Shown piece after piece: positions 25,889-34,876 of a stretch of DNA of 64,000 nucleotides. The first letter of the stretch is position 1, and every line of letters starts with the position of its first letter. Source of the DNA: Micromonospora sp. LH3U1 (lineage in GTDB: Bacteria > Actinomycetota > Actinomycetes > Mycobacteriales > Micromonosporaceae); the NCBI RefSeq assembly GCF_028475105.1, contig NZ_CP116936.1:4029501-4093500 (forward strand), read 5' to 3'. Made by a program: the position numbers and the translations under genes. Below the pieces are notes generated by a model, which saw only the letters and a program-made list of their open reading frames with translations, was not told the origin of the DNA and did no database searches.

Positions 25889-26902
25889 ATGACCGAGGCG
25901 ACAATGCGTGGCAGGCAGCCGAGCATGGCTGACGTGGCACGCGCCGCCGGTGTATCGGCGCAGACGGTCTCGCGTACGCTGCGCGACTCGCCGAACGTCA
26001 ACGCGGAGACCCGACGTCGCGTGCTCAACGCCGTCGAGCAGCTCAGATACCGGTACAACGGGGCTCCCCGGCTGCTGTCCTCGGGACGGAGCTTCACGCT
26101 CGGCCTGGTCCTGTTGCAGGCCGGCGGCTACTACTCGCGCTCGGCGGTGACCGCCGGGGTGGAGGCGGCGGCCGGTCAGGCGGGTTACTCGGTGAGCATC
26201 GCGACCATCGCCGAGCTGGACACCGCGCTGATGGAGAAATCCCTTCTCAAGCTCTCTGACCAGGGCGTCGACGGCATCATCATCGCGGTCCCGCTGATCT
26301 CCGTGACCCAGCGGATGGAGGACATCACGCGGGACATCCCCACCGTCACGGTGGATGGTTCCCGCACCACCGGGGCGCGGGTGCTGGGCATCGACCAGCA
26401 CGAGGCGGGGCGCACGGCCACCCAACACCTGCTGGACTCGGGGCACCGCCAGGTGTGGCACGTGGCCGGGCCGGACGAGTGGATCGAGGCACGGCAGCGC
26501 CGGCAAGGCTGGCAGGAGTGCCTGGCGGCCGCCGGGATCGATGCGCCGCCAGCGCTGGAGGGCGACTGGTCGCCCGAGTCGGGCTACCGCCAGGGACAGA
26601 TCCTCGCGATGATTCCCGAGGTCAGCGCCGTCTTCGTGGCCAGCGACGAGATGGCGTTCGGCCTGATCAAGGCGTTGCGGGAGCGCGGGCGGTCGGTGCC
26701 GCAGGACGTGTCGATCGTGAGCGTGGACGACATCGAGCTGGCGGCGTACTGCCACCCGCCGCTCACCACCGTTCGGCAGGACTTCTACCGCTCCGGGGCG
26801 GCTGCCGTCGCACTCCTGCTCGGCACCGATCCCGAGGGCGAATCGCTGACGCACGCGAGCCTCATCGTCAGGGAGTCGACTGCGGCGCCACGGTCCCGCT
26901 GA
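25889..26902 (+). CDS. LacI-family transcriptional repressor
   Basis: A 337-aa regulator. The helix-turn-helix is MADVARAAGVSAQTVSRTLRDS, with the hinge helix in APRLLSSG. It has a periplasmic-binding-protein-like effector domain (GIIIAVPLISV, VTVDGSRTTGARVLGIDQHEAGRTAT, VSIVSVDDIELAAYCHPPLTTV). The start is the ATG with AGGAGG 10 bp upstream; the longer upstream frame runs through the operator. Its most likely targets are the divergent GH35 gene and the downstream importer operon. Both carry the same TGTTAC/GTAACA palindrome. The inducer is likely a galactoside. Confidence 0.93.
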   Translation: MTEATMRGRQPSMADVARAAGVSAQTVSRTLRDSPNVNAETRRRVLNAVEQLRYRYNGAPRLLSSGRSFTLGLVLLQAGGYYSRSAVTAGVEAAAGQAGYSVSIATIAELDTALMEKSLLKLSDQGVDGIIIAVPLISVTQRMEDITRDIPTVTVDGSRTTGARVLGIDQHEAGRTATQHLLDSGHRQVWHVAGPDEWIEARQRRQGWQECLAAAGIDAPPALEGDWSPESGYRQGQILAMIPEVSAVFVASDEMAFGLIKALRERGRSVPQDVSIVSVDDIELAAYCHPPLTTVRQDFYRSGAAAVALLLGTDPEGESLTHASLIVRESTAAPRSR

Positions 26903-26928
26903 CCGCTCGCGCCATCGACATATCGTTC

Positions 26929-26961
26929 TTGACGACTCATGTTACGGGTGCCACAGTAACA
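26929..26961 (+). promoter_or_regulatory. Promoter and LacI-type operator of the sugar importer operon
   Basis: TTGACG at 26929-26934 is a plausible -35. The operator TGTTAC-N10-GTAACA (26940-26961) follows and would cover the -10 region. This matches the site at 25818-25840, so the same repressor should control both units. Confidence 0.7.
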
Positions 26962-27054
26962 ACGCGCGGCCCGCCCAGCGATCTAGCGGACCACGCCCCG
27001 TGCACGCCGCTAACTTCCGCACAGATGTGCGCACCGCCCATGGAGGACCACCCC

Positions 27055-28377
27055 ATGTTGAGAAAACCCATCGTCCTAGCGGTCGCCGTCGCGACGTCGC
27101 TCAGCCTGCTCACAGGCTGCTCCGGGGGCGACGACGACGCTGACGGCAAGAAGACTCTGAAGATCGCGGCCTTCGAGGGCGGCTACGGCCGGGACATGTA
27201 CGTCCAGGTCGTCGAGGCGTACAAGGCGAAGCACCCCGATGTGGACGTGCAGCTGCAGCTCTCGAAGACCCTCGAGGACGAGATCAGCCCGAACATGAAG
27301 GCCGGCAAGTTCCCCGACGTCGTGGTGCTGCCTCAGGGCCGCAAGGCCGCGCTCGCCGAGACGCTGGTCAAGGACAAGGCGCTGGAGGACCTCACCGGTG
27401 TCCTGGACATGACCGTGCCGGGCGAGCAGACCACGGTGCGGGCCAAACTCGCCGACGGGATCGTCGGCAACCTCAGCACGAACCCGTACAACGACGACAA
27501 GACCTACCTGATGCCGATGTTCTACGCGCCGACCGGCCTGGTCTACAACAAGAACCTCTTCGCGCAGAAGGGCTGGCAGGTCCCGACCAACTGGGACGAG
27601 ATGTTCAAGCTCGGTGACACCGCCAAGGCCGAGGGCATCGCGCTGTTCACCTACCCGACCGCGGGCTACCTCGATTCGTACTTCTTCGCACTGCTCGGCG
27701 ACGTGGGCGGTGACCAGTTCTACAAGGACGTGATGACCTACTCCGAGGGCGTCTGGAAGACCGCGCAGGCCCGCCAGGTCCTGGACGTCACCACCAGGCT
27801 GCTGAGCTACGCGTCGAAGACCACCGTCGGGTACGCGAACGAGCAGGACTTCACCAAGAACCAGCAGTCGATCCTCGACAACAAGACGCTGTTCATGCCG
27901 AACGGCACGTGGGTCGTCGGTGAGATGAAGGACGCGCCGCGCGCCAACGGGTTCGAGTGGGCGATGGCTCCGCTGCCGGCGGTCACCGCGGGTGGCAAGC
28001 GCTACCTGACCACCATCGTCGAGTCGGCCTGGGTTCCGAGCGGTGCCCAGAACAAGGACGCCGCGAAGGACTTCGTCGCGTACCTCTACTCCGACGAGGC
28101 CACCAGCATCTTCGCCAAGTCCAACGCGATCCAGCCGGTCAAGGGCATCGCCTCGACGCTGCCCGCCGAGATCACCGACTTCTACAAGCTCTACGAGGAC
28201 CCGAGCGTCACCGCCCTGGTCGGCGGCTTCGCCAGCACCGCGCCGGTCGAGGGCGTGAACATCAAGGGGACGCTCTTCGACACCGCGAACAGCATCATCA
28301 GCGGCGACAAGACCGTGGACCAGTGGCAGACCGCGCTGAACGACGCCAGCGAGAAGCTGCGCCAAGCGGGCAAGTGA
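27055..28377 (+). CDS. ABC transporter sugar-binding lipoprotein
   Basis: A 440-aa extracellular solute-binding protein family 1 member. The lipoprotein signal peptide has the lipobox LLTG-C (Cys22), then a GGDDDAD linker. Family features are LKIAAFEGGYGRDMYVQVVEAYKAKHPDVDV, PMFYAPTGLVYNKNLF and the FMPNGTWVVGEM strand. GGAGGA lies 7 bp before the ATG. It is the first gene of the importer operon and is followed by a perfect hairpin that probably raises its expression over the permeases. It delivers an oligosaccharide, probably a galactoside by context. Confidence 0.93.
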   Translation: MLRKPIVLAVAVATSLSLLTGCSGGDDDADGKKTLKIAAFEGGYGRDMYVQVVEAYKAKHPDVDVQLQLSKTLEDEISPNMKAGKFPDVVVLPQGRKAALAETLVKDKALEDLTGVLDMTVPGEQTTVRAKLADGIVGNLSTNPYNDDKTYLMPMFYAPTGLVYNKNLFAQKGWQVPTNWDEMFKLGDTAKAEGIALFTYPTAGYLDSYFFALLGDVGGDQFYKDVMTYSEGVWKTAQARQVLDVTTRLLSYASKTTVGYANEQDFTKNQQSILDNKTLFMPNGTWVVGEMKDAPRANGFEWAMAPLPAVTAGGKRYLTTIVESAWVPSGAQNKDAAKDFVAYLYSDEATSIFAKSNAIQPVKGIASTLPAEITDFYKLYEDPSVTALVGGFASTAPVEGVNIKGTLFDTANSIISGDKTVDQWQTALNDASEKLRQAGK

Positions 28378-28382
28378 CGCCC

Positions 28383-28412
28383 CGGCGGCAGCCCGGTTCC
28401 GGGCTGCCGCCG
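28383..28412 (+). terminator. Intercistronic hairpin after the binding-protein gene
   Basis: A perfect 14-bp stem, CGGCGGCAGCCCGG with its complement and only TT between, lies in the 70-bp gap between binding protein and first permease. Such hairpins in binding-protein operons act as partial terminators or 3'-end stabilisers, making more binding protein than permease. Confidence 0.7.
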
Positions 28413-28447
28413 ATCCCCTCCCCCGCGAGAGCCAAGGACTGGTCACG

Positions 28448-29422
28448 GTGACGACGACCCTCACTCCATCACCCCCGGGCGCCAGCAAGCGTGCGCCCAG
28501 CCGATTCCCGGCATCGGCGCGCGGTCCCGCCGCACGCGGCCGGCGCGGCGACGGTCGGTTCGTCGCCGCCTGCCTGCTCCCGGCGCTGGCACTGTTCGCA
28601 CTGTTCATGATCTGGCCGACCATCAGCGTGTTCCGGATGTCGCTCTACACCTGGAGCGGCTTCTCGGCGCAGATGAAGTTCGTCGGCCTGGACAACTTCA
28701 CCAAGCTCCTCGACGACGAGCAGTTCCTGCGCGCGTTTCAGAACACCGTCGCGCTGCTCGTGGTCGTGACCGTGGTGACGATGGGGATGGGCCTGTTCCT
28801 CGCGGCCGTCATGACCCGGCAGCAGCTGCGTGGCCACACCTTCTACCGGTTCGTGCTCTACATCCCGAACGTGCTCTCGGTCGTGGTCATCGCGGCCATC
28901 TTCTCGGCCGTCTACGACCAGGAGAATGGCCTGCTCAACGGCACACTCCGGCTGCTCTCGCTGGACGGACTGCAGCAGGTCTGGCTGGGTGACCAGAAGC
29001 TGGTGCTCTACTCGGTCGCGATCGCGATGCTGTGGCAGTCGCTCGGCTACTACATGGTCATCTACATGTCGAGCATGGCGAGCATCCCGGAGGAGTTGTA
29101 CGAGGCCTCCGCGCTCGACGGCGCCTCGGCCGGCCGGCAGTTCTTCGCCGTCACGCTGCCGCTGATCTGGCAGAACCTGCGGACGACGCTGACCTTCTTC
29201 ATCCTCAGTTCGGTCAACCTCAGCTTCGTGCTGGTTCGGGCGATGACCGGTGGCGGTCCGGACGGCGCCTCCGAGGTGCTGCTCAGCTACATGTACAAGC
29301 AGGCGTACACGAACTCGGCCTACGGCTACGGCATGGCCATCGGCGTCGTGATCTTCGCTTTCTCGTTCCTCGTGTCGCTCCTGGTGAGCCGCGCGACCCG
29401 GCGTGAGCCCCTCCAGTTCTAG
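28448..29422 (+). CDS. ABC sugar transporter permease (MalF-type)
   Basis: A 324-aa inner-membrane permease with six transmembrane helices after a basic 35-residue N-terminal tail. The cytoplasmic EAA loop is EELYEASALDGASAGRQFFAVTLPLI, which contacts the ATPase. The start is GTG at 28448. It pairs with the second permease 11 bp downstream. No ATPase gene is present, so a shared MsiK-like ATPase encoded elsewhere presumably powers the pair, as known in Streptomyces. Confidence 0.94.
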   Translation: MTTTLTPSPPGASKRAPSRFPASARGPAARGRRGDGRFVAACLLPALALFALFMIWPTISVFRMSLYTWSGFSAQMKFVGLDNFTKLLDDEQFLRAFQNTVALLVVVTVVTMGMGLFLAAVMTRQQLRGHTFYRFVLYIPNVLSVVVIAAIFSAVYDQENGLLNGTLRLLSLDGLQQVWLGDQKLVLYSVAIAMLWQSLGYYMVIYMSSMASIPEELYEASALDGASAGRQFFAVTLPLIWQNLRTTLTFFILSSVNLSFVLVRAMTGGGPDGASEVLLSYMYKQAYTNSAYGYGMAIGVVIFAFSFLVSLLVSRATRREPLQF

Positions 29423-29433
29423 AGGACAGTCCC

Positions 29434-30312
29434 ATGACCACGATCAACAAGTCCGGTTCGCGGCCCGGCCGCGGCCTCACCCATCTGCTCGTCGGTGTGA
29501 TCACGCTGCTCATCGTGATCCCGGTCGGCTGGGTGCTGGTGGCCTCGCTCAAGCGCAAGAGCGAGTTCTTCGGCAGCCCCTGGACCCTGCCCGAAGGCCT
29601 GCACCTGCAGAACTACGTCGACGCGTTCGGCGGCGCGCACATGGGCCGCTACTTCGCCACGTCGGTGCTCGTCACACTCCTTGGCCTGGTCTTCGTGCTG
29701 GCGGTCTCGGTGCCGGCGGCCTACGTCGTCGCCCGGTACGAGTTTCGCGGCAAGAGCATCGTCGAGGTGGCGCTGCTGGCCGGGCTGTTCGTCAACGTCA
29801 ACTACATCGTGGTGCCGATCTTCCTGATGCTGGTCGACTGGGACCGCGCGCTGGTCGACGTGTTCCCGGACGGATTCTTCCTCGACAACCCGGCGATGCT
29901 CTCGCTGGTCTACGCGGCGACCTCGATCCCGTTCACGATCTATCTGCTGACCGCGTACTTCCGGTCGATTCCGGGGGAATTCGAGGAGGCGGCGCTGCTG
30001 GACGGGGCATCCCGGTTCCGGATCATGACGCGGGTGATGCTGCCGATGGCCCGGCCGGCGGTCACCACGGTGATCCTGTTCAACTTCCTGGCGTACTGGA
30101 ACGACTTCGTCATCGCACTGACGCTGCTGCCCGGCGAGGGCAAGACGTTGCAGGTCGGCCTGCTCAACCTGATGGCCGCGCAGAAGGCAGCCGCGGACCC
30201 CGGGCGGCTCTACGCCGGCATGGTCATCGTCATCGTGCCGGTGCTCCTCCTGTACGCGCTGATCCAGCGTCGCCTGATCCAGGGCATGGCCGCCGGCGGC
30301 GTGAAGGGCTGA
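29434..30312 (+). CDS. ABC sugar transporter permease (MalG-type)
   Basis: A 292-aa second permease subunit with six transmembrane helices. The EAA loop is GEFEEAALLDGASRFRIMTRVMLPMA. The start ATG follows AGAGGACAG. It forms the heterodimeric channel with the MalF-type protein and is followed after 19 bp by a tiny membrane-protein gene of the same operon. Confidence 0.94.
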   Translation: MTTINKSGSRPGRGLTHLLVGVITLLIVIPVGWVLVASLKRKSEFFGSPWTLPEGLHLQNYVDAFGGAHMGRYFATSVLVTLLGLVFVLAVSVPAAYVVARYEFRGKSIVEVALLAGLFVNVNYIVVPIFLMLVDWDRALVDVFPDGFFLDNPAMLSLVYAATSIPFTIYLLTAYFRSIPGEFEEAALLDGASRFRIMTRVMLPMARPAVTTVILFNFLAYWNDFVIALTLLPGEGKTLQVGLLNLMAAQKAAADPGRLYAGMVIVIVPVLLLYALIQRRLIQGMAAGGVKG

Positions 30313-30331
30313 GGCCCGAGAAAGGGATGTC

Positions 30332-30511
30332 ATGAAGGAATCGACGCGTACCACTCTGGTGGTCGTCGCCCGGCTGCTGATCGCGCTCGCCTGCGTCGTC
30401 ACCGTGGTGGTCATCCGGCCCACGGTCGGGTGGGGCAGTCTCGCGATCATGCTCGTGGCGCTCGCCGTCCTGATCGGTCTTCTCGCGGACTACAACCGGA
30501 AATTCCGATGA
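30332..30511 (+). CDS. 59-aa two-helix membrane protein of the sugar importer operon
   Basis: An ATG with AAAGGGA 5 bp upstream opens a 59-codon frame ending at TGA 30509-30511. The sequence has two hydrophobic stretches (about residues 8-28 and 36-52, TTLVVVARLLIALACVVTVV and WGSLAIMLVALAVLIGLL) and a basic end YNRKFR. Third codon positions are almost all G/C. Small proteins of this kind (I think the DUF6903 group) are encoded after the permeases of many actinobacterial sugar ABC operons. They may be accessory subunits; the function is untested. Confidence 0.75.
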   Translation: MKESTRTTLVVVARLLIALACVVTVVVIRPTVGWGSLAIMLVALAVLIGLLADYNRKFR

Positions 30512-30645
30512 GTCGGCCCGGCGACGGCCGACGAGCCCGCGGTCCACCGGGGCCGTCATCCGGCGATCCGTCCCCCGGTCGTACGAACACGACAGCTCCA
30601 CGAGATTGCAAGGACTCCCCCACACCCCCACGGTTAGGACTTTCG

Positions 30646-32637
30646 ATGCGCCTGTTCAGGTCCTCGTTGGTGGCTTTGACCACGCTAGCCACCGCAATAC
30701 TGGTCGCCGCGCCCCCCGCCGCGGCAGCCGCAACGAACTACTACGTCGACTGCTCCGCGAGCTCGCAGGGAAGCGGCACCCAGGCCAGCCCCTGGAACAG
30801 CTTCGCGCCCGTGAACGCCAAGACGTTCGCGGCCGGCGATCAGATCCTGATCCGGCGCGGCACGACCTGCGCCAACCAGGAACTCTTCCCCAAGGGATCC
30901 GGCACGGCCGGCGCACCGATCATCATCGACGCGTACGGCAGCGGCGCCAAGCCGGTGCTGGCCGGCAACGGCGCTGTCGTCGACGTGGTCAAGCTCTACA
31001 ACCAGCAGTACTGGGAGATCCGCAACCTGGACATCTCCAACAAGGGGTCTGCGGCCGCCACCCGCCGTGGCGTGCACATCATCCGCGAGAACTCCGGCAC
31101 CGGCACCTACTACCGGGTGACCGGGCTCAACGTCCACGACGTCAACGGCAACCAGACCAAGAAGGACGACGACGCCAGCGCCGGCATCTTCTTCGAGGTC
31201 CTCGGCTACACCACGCAGACGAAGTTCGACGACGTGTTGATCAACAACAACACGATCGCCACCGTCGACCGCTACGGCATCCACTTCTGGACCCGCTGGA
31301 TGGTCCGGCCGGAGCTGGCCAACCCCAACTGCGGCTCCACCTGCGGAAACTGGCTTCCGCAGACCCGGGTCGTCGTACGCGGCAACACGGTCACCGACAT
31401 CGGCGGCGACGCCATCGACGTGCACCACACGCAGAGCGCCCTGGTCGAGAACAACCGGGTCGACGGCTTCCGGGTCCGCGAGCCCGCGCAGTGCGCCGCC
31501 GGCATCTGGGGCTGGAACATCAACGACGCCCTGTTCCAGTTCAACGAGGTCAGCGGCGGGCGTAGCACCTGTGACGGGCAGGGCTTCGACCTGGACGAGG
31601 GCAACATCCGCACCATCTACCAGTACAACTACAGCCACGACAACGAGGGCGGCTTCATCCTGCTCTGCAACGGTGGGGGTTCGACCACCCGGGACAACAT
31701 CGTGCGCTACAACATCAGCCAGAACGACCGCGGCCAGATCTTCGACCTCGTCTGCGGGAAGCTCACCAACACGAAGATCTACAACAACGTCTTCTACGTG
31801 GGTGAGGCAGCCCAGATCATCAACAACGCCAACGGCTCGGCTGGTGCCAATGTCGAGTTCTACAACAACATCTTCTACGTGACCACGACCCAGGCCAGCT
31901 ACAACGCCGGGGCTCTGCTGTTCGACTCCAACGTGTTCTACGGCCAGCACCCGGCCGGCGAGCCCACCGACCCGAACAAGATCACCGCCGATCCGCTGTT
32001 CGTCTCGCCGGGCACCGCCACCTCGATCAGCAACGCCGGTGGCTACCGGCTCCGCGCCGGCTCCCCGGCGCTGGCCAGCGGCCAGGTCATGACCACCCCG
32101 GGCAGCCGCGACTACTTCGGCGGCGCCGTCACCCAGGGATGCCGTCCCGACCGGGGCGCACACCAGCTGAGCACGGTCTGCGTGCCCAGCGCCGGCGTCA
32201 TCCCCCGGACCGGCTGGTCGCTGAAGTACACGGACAGCCAGGAGACCGCCGCCGAGAACGGGGCGGCCACCAACGCCTTCGACGGCAATGTCAGCACGAT
32301 CTGGCACACCAAGTACACCGGCGGCAACGCCCCGATGCCCCACGAGATCCAGATCAATCTCGGGGCGAGCTACTCCGTCTCCGGAATCCGCTACCTGCCC
32401 CGGCAGGACAGCGGCGGCGGCGCCGCCAACGGGCGCATCGGCCAGTACGAGGTCTATGTCAGCACTGACGGCGTCACCTGGGGAACGGCCGTGGCCACCG
32501 GCACCTTCGCCAACAACGCCAGCCAGAAGGAGGTCCGGTTCACCGCGAAGACCGGGCAGTACCTGCGGCTGCGTGCCCTGAGCGAGGTCAGCGGCAACCC
32601 GTGGACCACCGCCGCGGAGATCTACGCCCTCAACTGA
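30646..32637 (+). CDS. Secreted right-handed beta-helix protein with C-terminal F5/8-type domain
   Basis: A 663-aa protein with a signal peptide at about residues 1-27 (MRLFRSSLVALTTLAT to AAA). From about residue 28 to 480 it has parallel beta-helix repeats rich in Asn ladders (DDVLINNNTI, RNLDISNKG, NTKIYNNVFYV), as in pectate lyase/polysaccharide lyase families. The C-terminal 140 residues form a discoidin/CBM32-like domain (AFDGNVSTIWHTKYTGG, QYLRLRALSE). It probably cleaves or binds a plant-type polysaccharide outside the cell and supplies oligosaccharides to the adjacent importer. The lyase class cannot be fixed from sequence alone. Confidence 0.87.
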   Translation: MRLFRSSLVALTTLATAILVAAPPAAAAATNYYVDCSASSQGSGTQASPWNSFAPVNAKTFAAGDQILIRRGTTCANQELFPKGSGTAGAPIIIDAYGSGAKPVLAGNGAVVDVVKLYNQQYWEIRNLDISNKGSAAATRRGVHIIRENSGTGTYYRVTGLNVHDVNGNQTKKDDDASAGIFFEVLGYTTQTKFDDVLINNNTIATVDRYGIHFWTRWMVRPELANPNCGSTCGNWLPQTRVVVRGNTVTDIGGDAIDVHHTQSALVENNRVDGFRVREPAQCAAGIWGWNINDALFQFNEVSGGRSTCDGQGFDLDEGNIRTIYQYNYSHDNEGGFILLCNGGGSTTRDNIVRYNISQNDRGQIFDLVCGKLTNTKIYNNVFYVGEAAQIINNANGSAGANVEFYNNIFYVTTTQASYNAGALLFDSNVFYGQHPAGEPTDPNKITADPLFVSPGTATSISNAGGYRLRAGSPALASGQVMTTPGSRDYFGGAVTQGCRPDRGAHQLSTVCVPSAGVIPRTGWSLKYTDSQETAAENGAATNAFDGNVSTIWHTKYTGGNAPMPHEIQINLGASYSVSGIRYLPRQDSGGGAANGRIGQYEVYVSTDGVTWGTAVATGTFANNASQKEVRFTAKTGQYLRLRALSEVSGNPWTTAAEIYALN

Positions 32638-32649
32638 CCGGGCACACCA

Positions 32650-32680
32650 GGGAGCCTCCGGCATCGCGCCGGAGGCTCCC
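32650..32680. terminator. Bidirectional hairpin terminator
   Basis: A perfect 13-bp stem GGGAGCCTCCGGC with loop ATCGC, between the beta-helix gene and the convergent multicopper oxidase gene. Confidence 0.85.
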
Positions 32681-34418
32681 TCACGAGTACATCAGGTGCA
32701 GCGTCATCCCGGCTTCGGCGTGCGCCAGGTTGTGGCAGTGGTTGGCCCACATACCTGGGTTGTCGGCCCGGAACGCCACCTCCCACACGTCGCCGGGGCG
32801 TACGTCGAACGAGTCCAACCACAACGGACTGCCCGTCGCCCGCCGGTCGTTGCGGGACAGCACCAGGACGTGATGGCCGTGCAGATGCCACGGGTGCACG
32901 ATCTGGGACCGGTTCACGATCGTGAACGTCACGGTGTCACCGAGGCGTACGACCTGCGGTGGGATGTCCGGGTCGGCCGCGCCGTTGACGGTGTGGGCGT
33001 ATCGCGGGAGCAGTCCACGCAGGTCCAGGCCGCGGTCGAGAACGAGGGTGAACTCCCGGTCGAACCGGGACCACGGCATCGCAGAAGGGCCACCGTAGGT
33101 GAGCGGATCCAACACCGGCCAGGCGGTGGTCGCCGCCGACACCGGTCCGGTCGAGTAGACGGCCCGACCATCGACGAACAGGGCGACCGGCGTGGCGGGC
33201 GCGGTGAACACCAGGTCGTAGCGTCCCCCAGCCGGGATCAGCACGGCAGTGTCCACGAGCGGGGTCGGGCCGTGCAGGTCGGATCCGTCGATCGCGGAGA
33301 CCCGGAACGGAGTGCCGGCCAGCCCGTACCGGTGCGTCGTGCTGTCGGTGTTGATCAGCCTCAGCCGCACGGGCACCCCCGCCTCGACCGGCTCCGTTCT
33401 CGGCTCGGGTAGCGCGACACCGGCCAGGGTGTGCACCGGCACGGTGACGTCGACGCCGGTCACCGGCGTCGGGCGCACCACCAGGACACCGTAGAGGCCC
33501 ATCCGCACGCCGACGTCGGAGACCGAATGCGTGTGGTACCAGTACGTGCCGACCTGATCGGCACGGAACCGGTAGACGAACTCCTGCCCGGGCCGAACCG
33601 CCGCCTGGGTCACTCCGGGCACCCCGTCCTGGCTGTTCGGCACGTCGTACCCGTGCCAGTGCAGCGTGACGCCCTTGGCGATGTCCCGGTTGCGCATGGT
33701 CGCCTCGATGACGTCGCCGACGGTGGCCGTCAGCTCCGGCCCGGGGACCTGCGCGTTGAACGCCCACGCCGCGACGTCCCGGCCGCCCGCCCGCACCGTG
33801 GCGGTCCCGGCCGTCAGGGTGAACCGCCTGGTCGGTTCGCCGACGGTCCGCGCATCCCCATATTCATGATCATGGGGTACGCCGGGCGCGGCGGCCGGGG
33901 CGACGACCAACCCGGTTCCGGTCACCAGCGCCGCGACCGCCACCGCGAGGGCTGCCCGGGACACCGTCCGGGACGGGCGCGCGCCGAGGGCGCGCCACGA
34001 GACCGCGGTTGCCGCCAGCACCCCGGCGACCGCCAGCAGTCCCACGCCCGCCGACGCCGGATAGCCGTGCAGGAGCGTCACGAGCAGGGCGCTGCTCTGC
34101 GCGTACCCGGCGAAGAGGAGCGGGACCGCGACGGACCGGATGTCGCCCGCGCCCGCAGCAACCGCGCCCGGCGACGGCCACCGCCGCGAGCGACAGTGGG
34201 GCGGCGATGAGGACCTTCTCCGCCGCGAACAACCAGCCGGCGCGGGCGAGCGCGGTGATCGTGACGGCGCGGGCGAGCGTGGCGAGCAGCGCGAAGGCCG
34301 CCAGCCCCAGCGCGAGCGGGCGACGCCGAGCGGCGGACGCCGCGCCACCGCCCAGCCATCCGGCGGCAGCCAGGAGCGCGATCACGAGGTCGGCCGCGAG
34401 CAGCGAGCCGGTGGTCAC
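32681..34418 (-). CDS. Multicopper oxidase with N-terminal membrane domain (one frameshift)
   Basis: The cupredoxin part, all in one frame, has every copper motif: LHWHGYDVPN, WYHTHSVSD, HPWHLHGHHV and WANHCHNLAHAEAGM, so type 1 and trinuclear sites are complete. The membrane part begins at GTG 34418 (LLAADLVIALLAAAGWLGG and following helices) and continues into the cupredoxin frame (AGAGDIRSVAVPLLFAGYAQS) only if one base is added near 34164-34180. Read through, it is about 578 aa with some five or six helices anchoring an extracytoplasmic oxidase. It is coupled by a GTGA overlap to the upstream DUF6220-like gene. The substrate may be Cu(I), nitrite or phenolics; not decidable. Confidence 0.87.
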
Positions 34419-34867
34419 GCCGGCTCCCCCTCGCGAACGGTCACGGGTGCGGCGGCGACAAGTTCCGGTCGGTCCAGCTGTCGCGCTGCCCTCACCACGG
34501 CGACCACGACGTGCACCGCCACGATCCCGTTGACCGCGTGCAGCCCGGCGATGGTCAGGCCGAGCGGAGTGCTGACGCCGGCGGCGTCGGTGGACGCGTT
34601 CGCGAGCATGGCGATGAGCGCCTGCACGACGACGAGCCCGATAGGCAGGACCGCCAGTCCGATGATCCGGCCCGGCGCCTTCGCCAGCGCGGCGAACAGG
34701 GCGGTGAGCACTGTGAGAACGGGGATGACCGCCATGCCGTTGACGCTGTGCAGGGCGTACGCGCCGTCGCCGGCGGGCTTCGTGAACCCGCCCACGGCGG
34801 CGAAGACGAACTGCAGGACGAACGAGACGAGCAACAGGATGCTGACGATGACGAATGCCTTGCGCAT
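34415..34867 (-). CDS. DUF6220-like four-helix membrane protein
   Basis: A 150-aa protein with four hydrophobic helices. Two repeated His-containing segments, YALHSVNGMAVIP and AGLHAVNGIVAVH, place histidines in helices two and four, a pattern that could bind haem or copper. It sits between a carboxymuconolactone-decarboxylase-like gene (9 bp upstream) and the membrane multicopper oxidase (GTGA overlap), so it is likely a partner of the oxidase. The family name is from memory of the sequence style. Confidence 0.7.
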   Translation of the reverse strand: MRKAFVIVSILLLVSFVLQFVFAAVGGFTKPAGDGAYALHSVNGMAVIPVLTVLTALFAALAKAPGRIIGLAVLPIGLVVVQALIAMLANASTDAAGVSTPLGLTIAGLHAVNGIVAVHVVVAVVRAARQLDRPELVAAAPVTVREGEPA

Positions 34868-34876
34868 GGTGACCTC

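Noticed and set aside
24022..26097. Long Arg/Pro-rich frame overlapping the GH35 gene on the same strand
   Set aside because: Out-of-frame shadow of the beta-galactosidase; it runs through the LacI operator.
30685..32664. 659-codon minus-strand frame opposite the beta-helix gene
   Set aside because: Antisense shadow rich in Val/Asp/Gly; the plus strand has signal peptide, Asn ladders and a recognisable C-terminal domain.
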